Below are positions 1 through 8,733 of a DNA stretch of 18,186 nt, one piece after another (position 1 is the first letter of the stretch; every line of letters begins with the position of its first letter). The notes under the pieces are model-generated. The model was not told the DNA's origin. It saw nothing but the letters and a program-made list of their open reading frames with translations, and ran no database searches. Both the position numbers and the translations under genes were made by a program. Where the stretch lies: NCBI GenBank assembly GCA_964539115.1, contig CAZIHY010000042.1, positions 1-18,186 on the forward strand, read 5' to 3'. The DNA is from CAKSXP01 sp964539115. GTDB lineage: Bacteria > Bacillota > Clostridia > Oscillospirales > Oscillospiraceae.

Positions 1-2
1 CG

Positions 3-1178
3 AGCGCGTACAGGTGGCTTATGCTGATCCTTGTCGCGCTTCCCAACTTCGGAACGAATTACGCCCAGTTTCAGCTCTCCGCATTCGCGGCTGAGTTTAT
101 AGCGGACTTCGGATTGTCGACAACTCAGTTTTCCGCTGTTACACTGTCATTTTCCGTCGTCGCCGGTATAATCGGCGTGTGCGGAGGGACGCTTGCCGAC
201 CGCCTCGGAACAAGGCGTGTCGCGGTGACGCTCTGCTTCATCACGGCGGCGGCGTCGCTTCTGCGTCTGCTGACACACAGCTATGCGGTGTTCTTCCTGC
301 TCAGCCTGTTCGTCGGCTGCGGAGTTGGCAGCGTCCATGCGACCTCCAGCAAAATCATCAACGCGTGGTTTCCTGAGAGGGAGTCGAGCCTTGCGTTCTC
401 CCTGTACTGCGGCATTGGAGCCAGCGGCATATCGCTGGCACAGCTGACCAGCCCGCTTTACACCGGCTACCGTCAGGCCCTGTTTGTGTCGGGAATAGTT
501 CTGCTGATAACCGCTGTAATGTGGCTGGTTTTCGGACGCAACGCCCCTAAGGGCGCAGTGCTTCCGCCGTCCCAGCCCGTTCTCAAGTATATCTCCCGTG
601 TTGTGAAGCTGCGCAATGTATGGATCGTTGCGATATGCTGTGCGATGTTCTGCGGCTTTATCTATGCGGTCTCAGCCCTTCTGCCGACCGTACTTATAAA
701 CACCCGCGGTATGGAAACTACTAAGGCGAATAGCATAAGCAGCATGCTTAACATCGCGGCGATCGTCGGCTCGGTCATTATACCGCATATACAGGCGCGG
801 CTCGGAAAGTTCCGCCCTATTCTTATAACGCTGATGCTGCTCTCGGCGGCCTGTGTGCTTCCGATCGCTGTCGTGTCGGACGGCTTTATTCTGCCTCTGA
901 TCTGCCTGTTGGGACTGTTCGTCAGTATCGGCTGCGCGTTTTTCATGGCCATTCTTGCCGGGCTTAAGGAAGTCGGCTCGGAATATCTCGGAAGCGCGCA
1001 GGGCGTTGTAACGCTTGTACACTACCTTGTCGGCGGATTCGCCATACCGTCCTTTATTGTTTCTCCGCTCGCGGATATATCAGGAACACTGCTTTTTGTA
1101 TCCGCCGCAGCACTGTGCCTGCTGATGGCGCTTGGAACCTTCCTGCTGCCGGAGACCGGAGAGAAAGCGAAAAAATAA
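3..1178 (+). CDS. MFS transporter, 5'-truncated by the window edge
   Basis: This is a major facilitator superfamily permease, an inner-membrane carrier with about 12 hydrophobic helices; the substrate cannot be told from the sequence. After the second helix it has the MFS motif A loop in the form GGTLADRLGTRR, a central hydrophilic loop near position 560-600, and a charged C-terminus ending EKAKK. An ATG lies at position 21, but the frame stays open to the window edge and the codons before it read SAYRWL, which fits the usual MFS N-terminal lead into helix 1. The true start is therefore probably upstream of the window and the gene is partial. It ends 34 bases before the Nudix gene, with no convincing terminator between, so both may share a transcript. 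The family call is firm and the substrate is unknown. Confidence 0.85.
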   Translation, partial: SAYRWLMLILVALPNFGTNYAQFQLSAFAAEFIADFGLSTTQFSAVTLSFSVVAGIIGVCGGTLADRLGTRRVAVTLCFITAAASLLRLLTHSYAVFFLLSLFVGCGVGSVHATSSKIINAWFPERESSLAFSLYCGIGASGISLAQLTSPLYTGYRQALFVSGIVLLITAVMWLVFGRNAPKGAVLPPSQPVLKYISRVVKLRNVWIVAICCAMFCGFIYAVSALLPTVLINTRGMETTKANSISSMLNIAAIVGSVIIPHIQARLGKFRPILITLMLLSAACVLPIAVVSDGFILPLICLLGLFVSIGCAFFMAILAGLKEVGSEYLGSAQGVVTLVHYLVGGFAIPSFIVSPLADISGTLLFVSAAALCLLMALGTFLLPETGEKAKK

Positions 1179-1212
1179 ACAGCAAAACCCTTTTGGGAAA
1201 ATGGTGATAAAC

Positions 1213-1758
1213 ATGGATTATACAGAGAAAAGGATCAGAAGAGTTAACAGTTACAGCGGGATAATCGTGGATGTGATGGTCGATCAGGTCGAGCTTTACG
1301 GCGGCGCGCACAGTATGCGCGAGGTCGTTGAACATCCCGGCGGCGTTTGCATACTGCCGCTGTTTGATGACGGAAACGTACGGTGCGTAAGGCAGTACCG
1401 TTACCCGTTTCAGGAGCATCTGCTGGAGCTCCCGGCGGGAAAGCTTGAGAAGGGGGAGGAACCGATTGAGTGCGCTGTCCGCGAGCTCAGCGAGGAGACC
1501 GGGATAACCGCAAGGGAGCTTATCCCTCTTGGGGAAATGTATTGCTCGCCCGGTTACTGTCATGAGATACTCCACCTCTATCTCGCCCGGGGATTGACAC
1601 AGGGACAGGCGCACCTCGACCAAAATGAGTTTTTGGACGTTCAAAATATACAATTTGACGAATTGGTCAAAATGGTTATGTCCGGCGAGATAACGGACGC
1701 AAAGACCGCGCTTGCCGTACTGAAGACAAAGCTTCTTTTGGAGGATTCAGATGAGTAA
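1213..1758 (+). CDS. Nudix hydrolase, ADP-ribose pyrophosphatase-like
   Basis: A cytoplasmic Nudix hydrolase of 181 residues. The Nudix box is complete: glycine 76 of GKLEKGEEP opens it and RELSEETGI closes it, matching Gx5Ex7REUxEExGU, so the Mg2+-binding glutamates are present. The segment before the box (LLELPAGKLEKGE) and the overall size are typical of ADP-ribose pyrophosphatases (NudF type), which split ADP-ribose into AMP and ribose 5-phosphate; that substrate is inferred from family resemblance only. I chose the ATG at 1213 because GGTGAT just upstream matches the 3' half of a Shine-Dalgarno sequence; the in-frame ATG at 1201 is an alternative. The stop codon overlaps the response-regulator start by 8 bases, so the two are probably translationally coupled, which ties this enzyme to the Wal operon. 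Confidence 0.9.
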   Translation: MDYTEKRIRRVNSYSGIIVDVMVDQVELYGGAHSMREVVEHPGGVCILPLFDDGNVRCVRQYRYPFQEHLLELPAGKLEKGEEPIECAVRELSEETGITARELIPLGEMYCSPGYCHEILHLYLARGLTQGQAHLDQNEFLDVQNIQFDELVKMVMSGEITDAKTALAVLKTKLLLEDSDE

Positions 1759-2449
1759 AAAGGTTTTGATCGTCGACGACGAGAAGTCGATAGTAGACAT
1801 TCTGGATTTTAATCTCAAAAAAGAGGGATATGAGACTTTCAAAGCTTATGACGGGCGTGAAGGGCTCAAACTGGCTAGAGGGGAAAATCCTGATGTGATA
1901 CTGCTGGACGTCATGCTGCCCTATATGGACGGTTTTGAGGTGTGCCGCACTCTGCGCGGGGAGGGCAACAACGTGCCCATCATCATGATAACCGCGCGAG
2001 AGGAGGAGACGGATAAGGTGTTCGGGCTGGAACTCGGCGCGGACGATTATATAACAAAGCCTTTTTCCGTCCGGGAGCTGCTGGCACGCGTCAAGACCAA
2101 TATGCGCCGGGCTGCTACCAGCGCTGAAACACCCTATGTCGAAAGCGGGAATGTTCTGCGTTTCCGCAGCATAGCCATAGACCTTGACCGCCACAGTGTT
2201 TTCAAAAATGGCAAAGAGCTGGAACTTACGCAAAGGGAATATGAGCTCATAAAGTTCCTGGCCTCCAACCCGGGAAAGGTTATTTCCCGTCAGGAACTGA
2301 TGAGCGAAGTTTGGCAATATGACTATTATGGAGATCTGCGCGCAGTAGATGTTGCTGTGCGCCGTCTGCGCGAGAAGGTGGAGGATAATCCGGCGGAGCC
2401 GGAATATGTCATAACGAAGCGCGGAGCGGGATATTACTTCAACGCCTGA
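1751..2449 (+). CDS. walR: OmpR/PhoB-family response regulator, WalR-like
   Basis: A two-domain DNA-binding response regulator of 232 residues. The N-terminal receiver domain (about 1-120) carries the acidic pair D9/D10, the phospho-acceptor D53 in ILLDVMLP, and the conserved lysine in DYITKPFS. The C-terminal winged helix (about 130-230) includes LTQREYELIKFLASNPGKV and the wing ending KRGAGYYF. In Firmicutes a PhoB-type regulator followed by an HAMP kinase, YycH, YycI, YycJ and RlmH is the WalRK locus, which controls peptidoglycan hydrolases and cell-wall turnover; I assign it on that context. On protein sequence alone PhoP/PhoB is hard to exclude. The start overlaps the Nudix stop by 8 bases, and the kinase gene follows after 37 bases. 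Confidence 0.88.
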   Translation: MSKKVLIVDDEKSIVDILDFNLKKEGYETFKAYDGREGLKLARGENPDVILLDVMLPYMDGFEVCRTLRGEGNNVPIIMITAREEETDKVFGLELGADDYITKPFSVRELLARVKTNMRRAATSAETPYVESGNVLRFRSIAIDLDRHSVFKNGKELELTQREYELIKFLASNPGKVISRQELMSEVWQYDYYGDLRAVDVAVRRLREKVEDNPAEPEYVITKRGAGYYFNA

Positions 2450-2486
2450 CCATATAACCTGGCCGGGACGTATCGGGAGCGGAGCT

Positions 2487-3926
2487 ATGAACCGAAGCCT
2501 ATATACAAAGATCGTACTGATAATGCTCGTTATAATAGTATCGCTGACAGCTGTGACTGCCGCGTTTCTGATGCGCGGCGTGCGCGGCTACTATCTCAAC
2601 GATTTTTATGAGGAAATGAAGTTGGTGTTCTCCGATGAAGAACTGGTCCAGGACCTGCGCTCGGCCGCAGGTGACAGCGGCGCGGGCAGGATGGCGGATA
2701 TACTCAGGGCATATTCCGGTCAGCTGGGAATAGACAGCGGTAAGCGAAATTACTATATTCTGGACGCAGAAACAGGCGAATGCCTGACAGGATCAGGGGA
2801 TGCCTCGTCAGTTGAGATAACGCCCAACATCGTTTCCGCCCTCGCAGGGAAGGAGGGCTATGCCAGCGACAGCTCCGCCGTGTATATGGATATAGCCCTT
2901 CCGATACAGGGCGGCGAAAACAGCTATATCATCTATATAATCGATAACAAGGACACTATAACCGAGCTCTCAACGGAGCTGTTTACGATCATCCTTCGCG
3001 CAATGCTTGTTGGAGCCGTGATCGCGGTGCTTCTGAGCCTGATGCTGGCAAAGACGATGGTAACGCCGATACAGGAACTCACCAGTGCGGCGGAGAAGGT
3101 CGCGGGCGGGAACTTTGAGCACAGTCTGGAGGCCTCGGACGCAGGGGATGAGATCGGCGTCCTGTCTCGCACGTTCAGCGACATGGCGCGGCAGCTTGAG
3201 AACAATATAGACGAGCTCCAGCGCTCCGAGCAGATGCGCAAGGAGTTTGTTGCCAACGTCTCGCACGAGCTGCGCACGCCGATAACCAGCATACGCAGCT
3301 ATGCCGAAACACTTGAGGATACTGAAGGACTGCCGCCGGAGATGCAGCATGATTTCCTTCGTGTGATCGTGAATGAATCCGACCGCATGACAAAAATAGT
3401 TCAGGATCTTCTGACGCTCTCGCGATTTGACGCGGGCAGCATACAATTTGACTTTGAAAATTTCGCGTTTGACAAGTCCCTTCAGGACGTCTATAACGCC
3501 GTATTAATAGAGGCGCAAAACCATAAACACAACTTTACCCTGGAGATAGAGCCTGGCATGCCGCCGATCCGCGGAGACAGGGCGAGGATAGAGCAGGTGC
3601 TGATGAATATGGTTTCGAACGCCATCAAATATACCCATGACGGCGGGCGTATCATGCTCTCCGCCGGCTTTGAAGATGGAATGGTCTGGGCCACGGTCAA
3701 GGACAACGGGATTGGCATCCCCAAAGAGGATGTCAGTAAGGTTTTTGACCGCTTCTATCGGGTCGATAAGGCTAGGTCACGCGAATCTGGAGGGACCGGG
3801 CTCGGTCTATCAATAGCGCAGGAGATAGTCATGCGCCACGATGGAAAGATCGAACTTGAAAGCGCTCTGGGCAAGGGTACGGTGATAACCGTGATCCTGC
3901 CTGTTGGGGGACCGCAGGATGAATAG
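2487..3926 (+). CDS. walK: Sensor histidine kinase, WalK-like
   Basis: A membrane sensor kinase of 479 residues, the likely partner of the preceding regulator. It has a transmembrane helix at about 8-29, an extracellular sensing region of about 130 residues, a second helix at about 167-188, a HAMP domain (about 189-241), and a HisKA dimerisation domain with H260 in VSHELRTPI. The HATPase domain carries the N box (NMVSNAIKYT), G1 box (DNGIGIP) and G2 box (GGTGLGLSIA). All catalytic boxes are intact. Unlike Bacillus WalK, I see no room for a cytoplasmic PAS domain between HAMP and HisKA. The start is supported by the purine-rich GGGAGCGGAG. The stop overlaps the YycH-like gene by 8 bases. Confidence 0.9.
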   Translation: MNRSLYTKIVLIMLVIIVSLTAVTAAFLMRGVRGYYLNDFYEEMKLVFSDEELVQDLRSAAGDSGAGRMADILRAYSGQLGIDSGKRNYYILDAETGECLTGSGDASSVEITPNIVSALAGKEGYASDSSAVYMDIALPIQGGENSYIIYIIDNKDTITELSTELFTIILRAMLVGAVIAVLLSLMLAKTMVTPIQELTSAAEKVAGGNFEHSLEASDAGDEIGVLSRTFSDMARQLENNIDELQRSEQMRKEFVANVSHELRTPITSIRSYAETLEDTEGLPPEMQHDFLRVIVNESDRMTKIVQDLLTLSRFDAGSIQFDFENFAFDKSLQDVYNAVLIEAQNHKHNFTLEIEPGMPPIRGDRARIEQVLMNMVSNAIKYTHDGGRIMLSAGFEDGMVWATVKDNGIGIPKEDVSKVFDRFYRVDKARSRESGGTGLGLSIAQEIVMRHDGKIELESALGKGTVITVILPVGGPQDE

Positions 3927-5190
3927 GCGAGCGTATATTGAGATCGTCAAGACCTGTCTTATCGTTTTGCTTTCTCTCAGCGCTGTTCTGATGCTGTGCA
4001 GGCTGGCGGTGTATTCGGATGTTGGAATATTGAGATTTATAGGTACGGAAGGCGGCGAGAGCGCCGCTTTGGACGGGGATGTGCGCGGATATGCGCAGTG
4101 TGCAAAGCCGCTGGCCGCCGCGGTGACGGATTCCGCCGGCGGACGATACGGTGTGCGGTATGACGTAACGGCTGTCGAAGACCTGTATGCGAGATATTCC
4201 GCCGCGCTGGCCGAGGCTCTCGGCTCGGCAGGAACGCCGGAGCAAGTCGGTTTTGACGAGTGGGAAAGCGCGCTGTCCGGCCCCAATGTATTTTTCGATT
4301 TTATCTATGCCCAGCCGTTGGGAGTCCTCTCCGCATGGCTGGGATCCGATGTAAACGGCGGGGTTTCCGAGCATACGGCTGCCAGACTTTGCCTCTCAGT
4401 TTCAGAGGACGAAGTATGGCTGTATTACATCCGTGCCAGGGATGGAAACGCATATCGGTGCAGCACGCTTGCGACGCTCAGCACGGACGCCTCCGGATTG
4501 GAGGAAAATGGAGCAGAATTTGTTTTTGAGACCGAAGGAAACGACGGTATAGACCCATATACGCTGGTTGTCGGCGGCAGCATCGAATTTCCGGTGACAA
4601 CTGTGATAAATCCGCTCAGGGCGGAAGCCGACGGGAGCACGCTCATGGACTACTTTGGCATGAACAGCTTCATCGCGCTGCCTTACGCGGAGCTGGATGG
4701 GACGCCGGTCTTTGTTGACGGCGACGCAACGCTCAGACTTTCTCCGGACGGGGCCGTTACCTTCCGGCAGAGCGGCGGAAGCCTGCTTTCCGTGGATGCC
4801 GGTGGGTTGGAGGATGTGGTCGACGCGTCTTACAAGCTTGCCGAGAGGGTCTCCTCCGGATATCGCGGAAACTGCGAGCTGATGCTGAGCTCCGTAACAT
4901 ATTCTGAGAACGACGGCGCTTTTAGAGTAATTTTCCAATATGTCTCAAACGGCCTTACGGTGAGGTTACCGGACGGCAGAGCTGCGGCGGAGATAACAGT
5001 CGCGGGCGGGCACATAACCTCCTGTGAGTTTTTCCTGCGGGAGTATACTATTGGGGAAGGGAGCATACTTCCACTGCCTGAAAAGCAGGCATTCGCCATG
5101 ATAGCATCCGAAGGCGGCGGAGAACCGCTGCTCTGTCTGATAGATGATGGAGTCGAGACAAAGCCCGACTGGGTGATTTTCGAGAGATAG
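3919..5190 (+). CDS. walH: YycH-like regulator of the Wal kinase
   Basis: A protein of 423 residues with one N-terminal transmembrane helix (about 11-31, preceded by NRRAYIEIVKT) and a large extracellular remainder, the architecture of YycH. In Bacillus, YycH and YycI bind WalK at the membrane and restrain it; in Staphylococcus they activate it. The open frame extends to a TTG at 3904, but I chose the ATG at 3919 because it has a GGGGGACCGCAGG purine tract before it and makes an 8-base overlap with the walK stop, the same overlap seen between the Nudix gene and walR. Sequence similarity in this family is weak, so the call leans on the membrane anchor, length and position between walK and a YycI-like gene. 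Confidence 0.78.
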   Translation: MNRRAYIEIVKTCLIVLLSLSAVLMLCRLAVYSDVGILRFIGTEGGESAALDGDVRGYAQCAKPLAAAVTDSAGGRYGVRYDVTAVEDLYARYSAALAEALGSAGTPEQVGFDEWESALSGPNVFFDFIYAQPLGVLSAWLGSDVNGGVSEHTAARLCLSVSEDEVWLYYIRARDGNAYRCSTLATLSTDASGLEENGAEFVFETEGNDGIDPYTLVVGGSIEFPVTTVINPLRAEADGSTLMDYFGMNSFIALPYAELDGTPVFVDGDATLRLSPDGAVTFRQSGGSLLSVDAGGLEDVVDASYKLAERVSSGYRGNCELMLSSVTYSENDGAFRVIFQYVSNGLTVRLPDGRAAAEITVAGGHITSCEFFLREYTIGEGSILPLPEKQAFAMIASEGGGEPLLCLIDDGVETKPDWVIFER

Positions 5191-5195
5191 GGATT

Positions 5196-6014
5196 ATGGA
5201 TTCATCAAAGCTGAAAAATATAATACTTGTCGTACTTTTCGCGATCAACCTTGTCTTTGCAGGACTTTTGCTGGGCTTTAAGAGAGATGCGCTGGCTTCT
5301 GAAAAAAATATGAAAAATGATCTGATAATGGTTTATGCACAGCGCGGCATAGAGCTTTCTGATTCTATAGATGTGTCTGCCGCTGCTCCTGAGGAGTATA
5401 TTCTCACGCGCAATACAGACAGCGAGCTGTCGGCCGTGAAGTCGCTGCTCGGACACGCGGCAGTATATGACCAGGGAGGAAACGTTCTGCATTACAGCTG
5501 TGACAAGGGCGAAGCCCGTTTTCGCGGCACGGGAGAGATGGAGATAGTTTTTTCCGGAGATTCCTGGGACATCAATGGTGATGCCGAGGCAGCGGCAAAA
5601 AAAGCGGCAAAGAAGCTTGGCATCGATTCATTTGTACGCTCTGTTGACGCCGGCGATCTGACCATTGTGGAGCTCGGCTGGCGTTTTCGCGGAAGCGAGG
5701 TATTTAACAGCCGGATCGAGATGAATTTTTCCCAGCAGTCGCTTCTGCTGGCGGTCGGGCAGCGCGCCTTTGACGAAGTTTTTGGCACGACAGGCGCGGA
5801 AACGATGGATTGCGCCTCGGCGCTGGTGAGTTTTCTCGCGCTTGTGAGCGAGAGGGACTATGACTGCGGCAGCGTATATTCCGTCGAAGAGGGATATATT
5901 ATAAGCGTGCCTGTTTCCGGAGAAGCTACTCTTACGCCTGCATGGAAAATCAAAACAGATGCGGGAGATTTTTGTATAAACGCGGTTTCGGGCCGCGAGG
6001 AACTGCTGCAGTAA
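5196..6014 (+). CDS. walI: YycI-like regulator of the Wal kinase
   Basis: A protein of 272 residues with a single N-terminal transmembrane helix (about 6-27, LKNIILVVLFAINLVFAGLL) and an extracellular domain. The short basic N-terminus running straight into a helix, the size and the place directly after a YycH-like gene fit YycI, the partner of YycH in the WalK complex. It starts 5 bases after the YycH-like stop, with GAGAGATAGGG as a ribosome binding site. It is the last gene before a 154-base AT-rich spacer with a new promoter. The fold similarity between YycH and YycI is known, but the residue-level evidence here is modest, so context carries much of this call. Confidence 0.75.
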   Translation: MDSSKLKNIILVVLFAINLVFAGLLLGFKRDALASEKNMKNDLIMVYAQRGIELSDSIDVSAAAPEEYILTRNTDSELSAVKSLLGHAAVYDQGGNVLHYSCDKGEARFRGTGEMEIVFSGDSWDINGDAEAAAKKAAKKLGIDSFVRSVDAGDLTIVELGWRFRGSEVFNSRIEMNFSQQSLLLAVGQRAFDEVFGTTGAETMDCASALVSFLALVSERDYDCGSVYSVEEGYIISVPVSGEATLTPAWKIKTDAGDFCINAVSGREELLQ

Positions 6015-6023
6015 GGATTTATT

Positions 6024-6052
6024 TTGCTTTTATGAAAATAATGTGATACAAT
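6024..6052 (+). promoter_or_regulatory. Predicted sigma-A type promoter for murA
   Basis: TTGCTT (6024-6029), a 17-base spacer and TACAAT (6047-6052) with an extended -10 TGA just before it. It sits in the AT-rich 154-base spacer after the YycI-like gene and would give a leader of about 110 bases before murA. No terminator hairpin is visible in the spacer, so murA could be read both from here and by run-through from the wal genes. Confidence 0.6.
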
Positions 6053-6168
6053 AAACTACCATTTAAAATGACAATAATTCTTAACTGTCTAAAATGGGCT
6101 ATGTCATATACATATTGGATATAACTAAGATATGATTACAACATGAGCTGACAGGGAAGGTGTAAATT

Positions 6169-7467
6169 TTGGATAAATACGTTATTAACGGCGGAAACAA
6201 GCTGTATGGCGAGGTCGAGATAAGCGGTGCGAAGAATGCCGCCGTTGCGATCATTCCCGCAGCCCTTATGGTAGAGGGCGTCTGCCGTATAGAGAACATG
6301 CCTGAGATCAGCGACACGGACATGCTTTTGAACATGCTCAGTCACCTCGGGGCGAAAATCAGCATGGTCAACCGGACGACTGTGGAGATCGACTGCACCA
6401 GCGTGCGCGAGACCGGAGCGCCCTATGAACTGATGAGAAAGATCCGCGCCTCATATTATTTTATAGGCGCGATGCTCGGACGCTTTGGAAGAGCCAAGAC
6501 GACGATGCCCGGCGGCTGCAACTTCGGGGTCCGCCCGATAGACCAGCATATAAAGGGCATGAAGGCGCTCGGGGCGGACGTCGACGTCTCTGACGGTTTC
6601 GTGTATGCAAACACGGCGGATGGAAAGCTCCGTGGTGCGAGAATATATCTTGACAAGGTATCTGTCGGCGCAACTATGAACATCATGATCGCGGCCGTCA
6701 AGGCGGAAGGCAGGACGACGATCGAGAATGCCGCGCGTGAGCCGCATATAGTTGACCTTGCGAACTTCCTCAACTCCATGGGCGCGGATGTGCGCGGCGC
6801 GGGAACGGATGTTATCAAGATAAATGGTGTTACCAAACTGCATGGCGGGTGCTACAGTATAATCCCCGACCAGATCGAGGCAGGGACCTTCATGGCGGCG
6901 GTCGCCGCTGTCGGAGGCGAGGTGCTGGTCAAAAATGTGATCCCAAAACATCTCGACTGCATCAGTGCGAAGCTGCGCGAGATGGGCGTTGAGATCGAGG
7001 AACGGGAGGATTCCGTCCTCGTCAGGCGCGAGGGAAAACTCCTCCGGACAAATGTTAAAACCCTTCCATATCCCGGTTTCCCGACAGATATGCAGCCTCA
7101 GATCAGCACAGCGCTTACCCTCGCGGAGGGGACAAGCGTTATAACCGAAGGGGTATGGGACAACCGCTATAAATATGTCAATGAGCTGCTGAAGATGGGA
7201 GCGATCATCCATGTTGATGACAAGACAGCCGTCATCGAGGGCGTTTCCAAGCTCACGGGCGCGCCGGTTGCCGCTTGCGATCTTCGTGCGGGCGCTGCAA
7301 TGGTCATCGCCGGCCTCTGCGCAGAAGGAGTGACCCAGGTCGAGGATATCCACTATATCGAGCGGGGCTATCAGGACCTGGTCGGAAAGCTGTCGTTGCT
7401 GGGCGCGGATATCCGCTTGGTTTCAGAACCGGATAAGCCGGAGTTTTCGGACAGCCTATGCGGATAA
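6169..7467 (+). CDS. murA: UDP-N-acetylglucosamine 1-carboxyvinyltransferase
   Basis: MurA transfers enolpyruvate from phosphoenolpyruvate to UDP-GlcNAc, the first committed step of peptidoglycan synthesis, in the cytoplasm. The 432 residues span the whole EPSP-synthase-like fold. K22 and N23 in SGAKNAA are present, and the catalytic cysteine is C117 in PGGCNFGVRPID, so a fosfomycin-sensitive type is expected. GFPTDMQPQ and the C-terminal HYIERGYQDL are also typical. Translation starts at TTG: GGAAGGTG lies 6 bases upstream and MDKYVINGG is the normal MurA beginning. The stop overlaps walJ by 10 bases. Its place between the YycI-like gene and walJ puts a wall-synthesis enzyme inside the wall-sensing locus. 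MurA2/MurZ paralogues cannot be ruled out without the rest of the genome. Confidence 0.96.
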   Translation: MDKYVINGGNKLYGEVEISGAKNAAVAIIPAALMVEGVCRIENMPEISDTDMLLNMLSHLGAKISMVNRTTVEIDCTSVRETGAPYELMRKIRASYYFIGAMLGRFGRAKTTMPGGCNFGVRPIDQHIKGMKALGADVDVSDGFVYANTADGKLRGARIYLDKVSVGATMNIMIAAVKAEGRTTIENAAREPHIVDLANFLNSMGADVRGAGTDVIKINGVTKLHGGCYSIIPDQIEAGTFMAAVAAVGGEVLVKNVIPKHLDCISAKLREMGVEIEEREDSVLVRREGKLLRTNVKTLPYPGFPTDMQPQISTALTLAEGTSVITEGVWDNRYKYVNELLKMGAIIHVDDKTAVIEGVSKLTGAPVAACDLRAGAAMVIAGLCAEGVTQVEDIHYIERGYQDLVGKLSLLGADIRLVSEPDKPEFSDSLCG

Positions 7468-8237
7468 CTACCCTTGCAAGTGGATCCTCCGGAAACTGCA
7501 CCGTCGTCGCATCCAATTCCGGCAGCCTGCTCATTGATGCGGGTATCTCCATGAGACGTATCAAGACCGGCCTTGCTCGGCTTGGTCTTACGCCGGAAAA
7601 GCTCGGAGGCATACTCATCACACATGAACATTCCGACCATATATCCGGGCTTCCGATGCTTATAAAATACTATAATATTCCGATATTCGCCCCCCGCACG
7701 GTGGCAAACCACCTAAGGTGGTCGCTTGCGGGGGTCGAAGAGCGTTTGCGGGAGTTATTGCCCGGCGAGAACACGCTTATTTCGGGGATGAATGTGCGGG
7801 CTTTCCACACACCGCATGACACGGACGAGAGCGTCGGCTATCGCGTCGAGGGAGACTGCGTTTTTGCGTTGGCGACTGATATGGGCTGCGTTACGGACGA
7901 AATTCTTGATGGTGTGTTGGGCGCGGACGCAGTTGTGATAGAAGCAAACCACGACGAGCAGATGCTGCGGTACGGCAGCTATCCGTTCCAGCTCAAACGC
8001 CGCATCCTCTCCGATCATGGGCATCTCTCAAACGCCGACTGCGCCGTTCTTGCGCGCAGGCTTGTGGAAAGCGGAACAAGATACATAGTTCTCGGCCACC
8101 TCAGCCGCGAGAACAACGACCCTGCCGTTGCATTCAGGACGGTATCCAGCGCACTGGACGGCATGGACGTCAGCCTCTGTGTCGCTCCGGCGGCGGAGCC
8201 TCTTGATATCGTTGTCGAAAGGAGCCGCTGCCCATGA
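7458..8237 (+). CDS. walJ: Metallo-beta-lactamase-fold protein, WalJ/YycJ
   Basis: A 259-residue cytoplasmic metallo-beta-lactamase-fold hydrolase. The metal-binding motif is H56-x-H58-x-D60-H61 in THEHSDHISG. Further ligands are likely the histidine in FHTPHDTDE and the aspartate in ALATDMG, and the N-terminal LASGSSGNC is typical of the YycJ group. YycJ is encoded next to walRKHI in many Firmicutes and has been linked to cell-wall homeostasis and to DNA handling; its exact reaction is unsettled, so I give none. The ATG at 7458 overlaps the murA stop by 10 bases, and the gene ends in an ATGA junction with rlmH. Identification is strong by motif and by synteny. Confidence 0.9.
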   Translation: MRITTLASGSSGNCTVVASNSGSLLIDAGISMRRIKTGLARLGLTPEKLGGILITHEHSDHISGLPMLIKYYNIPIFAPRTVANHLRWSLAGVEERLRELLPGENTLISGMNVRAFHTPHDTDESVGYRVEGDCVFALATDMGCVTDEILDGVLGADAVVIEANHDEQMLRYGSYPFQLKRRILSDHGHLSNADCAVLARRLVESGTRYIVLGHLSRENNDPAVAFRTVSSALDGMDVSLCVAPAAEPLDIVVERSRCP

Positions 8238-8716
8238 TGAACGTGAAGCTTGTATGCGTAGGTAAAATGAAGGAAAAGCATTTCATTGCCGCGTTTGAGG
8301 AATATAGAAAGCGTCTGTGCGCATTCTGCCGTTTCGAGCTTGCAGAGCTGGGCGAGGAACGCCTGCCTGACGCGCCCTCCGAAAAGGAGGTGCTGGCCGC
8401 ACTTGACCGTGAGGCCAACGCGATAATCCAGAACATTCCGAAGGATGCCTTTGTCATCGCGATGTGTGTCGAGGGCAGGGAGCTTGACAGTCCGGAGCTT
8501 GCGGCGTTGTTCGCGGAAAAGGCCCTCTCCGGCAAGACAAAGCTCTGTTTTATCATCGGCGGTTCATTCGGACTGTCGGAGCGGGTGAAGAAAATGGCGG
8601 CTATGCGGCTTTCAATGTCGCGCATGACCTTCCCACATCATCTGGCGCGAGTTATGCTCGCAGAACAAATATACCGTGCATTCACTATCCATGAGGGAAG
8701 AAAGTATCACAAATAA
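8234..8716 (+). CDS. rlmH: 23S rRNA (pseudouridine-1915-N3)-methyltransferase RlmH
   Basis: RlmH is a small SPOUT-class methyltransferase that uses S-adenosylmethionine to methylate pseudouridine 1915 in helix 69 of 23S rRNA. The 160 residues match the family from end to end: an N-terminal VKLVCVGKMKE strand, the knot region IIGGSFGLSERVK, then LSMSRMTFPHHLARVMLAEQ and the near-invariant C-terminal YHK. Two ATGs stand in tandem (8234 and 8237); the first makes an ATGA overlap with the walJ stop, with AAAGGAG upstream, so either may be used. It closes the conserved wal gene order and is followed within 17 bases by the zinc-ribbon gene. Confidence 0.96.
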   Translation: MMNVKLVCVGKMKEKHFIAAFEEYRKRLCAFCRFELAELGEERLPDAPSEKEVLAALDREANAIIQNIPKDAFVIAMCVEGRELDSPELAALFAEKALSGKTKLCFIIGGSFGLSERVKKMAAMRLSMSRMTFPHHLARVMLAEQIYRAFTIHEGRKYHK

Positions 8717-8733
8717 ACGTGGAGGAAGCATAT

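Noticed and set aside
1188..1197. CCC-TTTT-GGG between the MFS and Nudix genes as a terminator
   Set aside because: The stem has only 3 bp and no U-run follows on the plus strand.
6115..6136. TTGGAT and TATGAT just before murA as a promoter
   Set aside because: The spacing is only 10 bases; the TTGCTT-N17-TACAAT upstream is far better.
6451..7353. A 300-codon open frame antisense to murA
   Set aside because: Same reasoning: no motif, no ribosome binding site of note, and fully inside murA.
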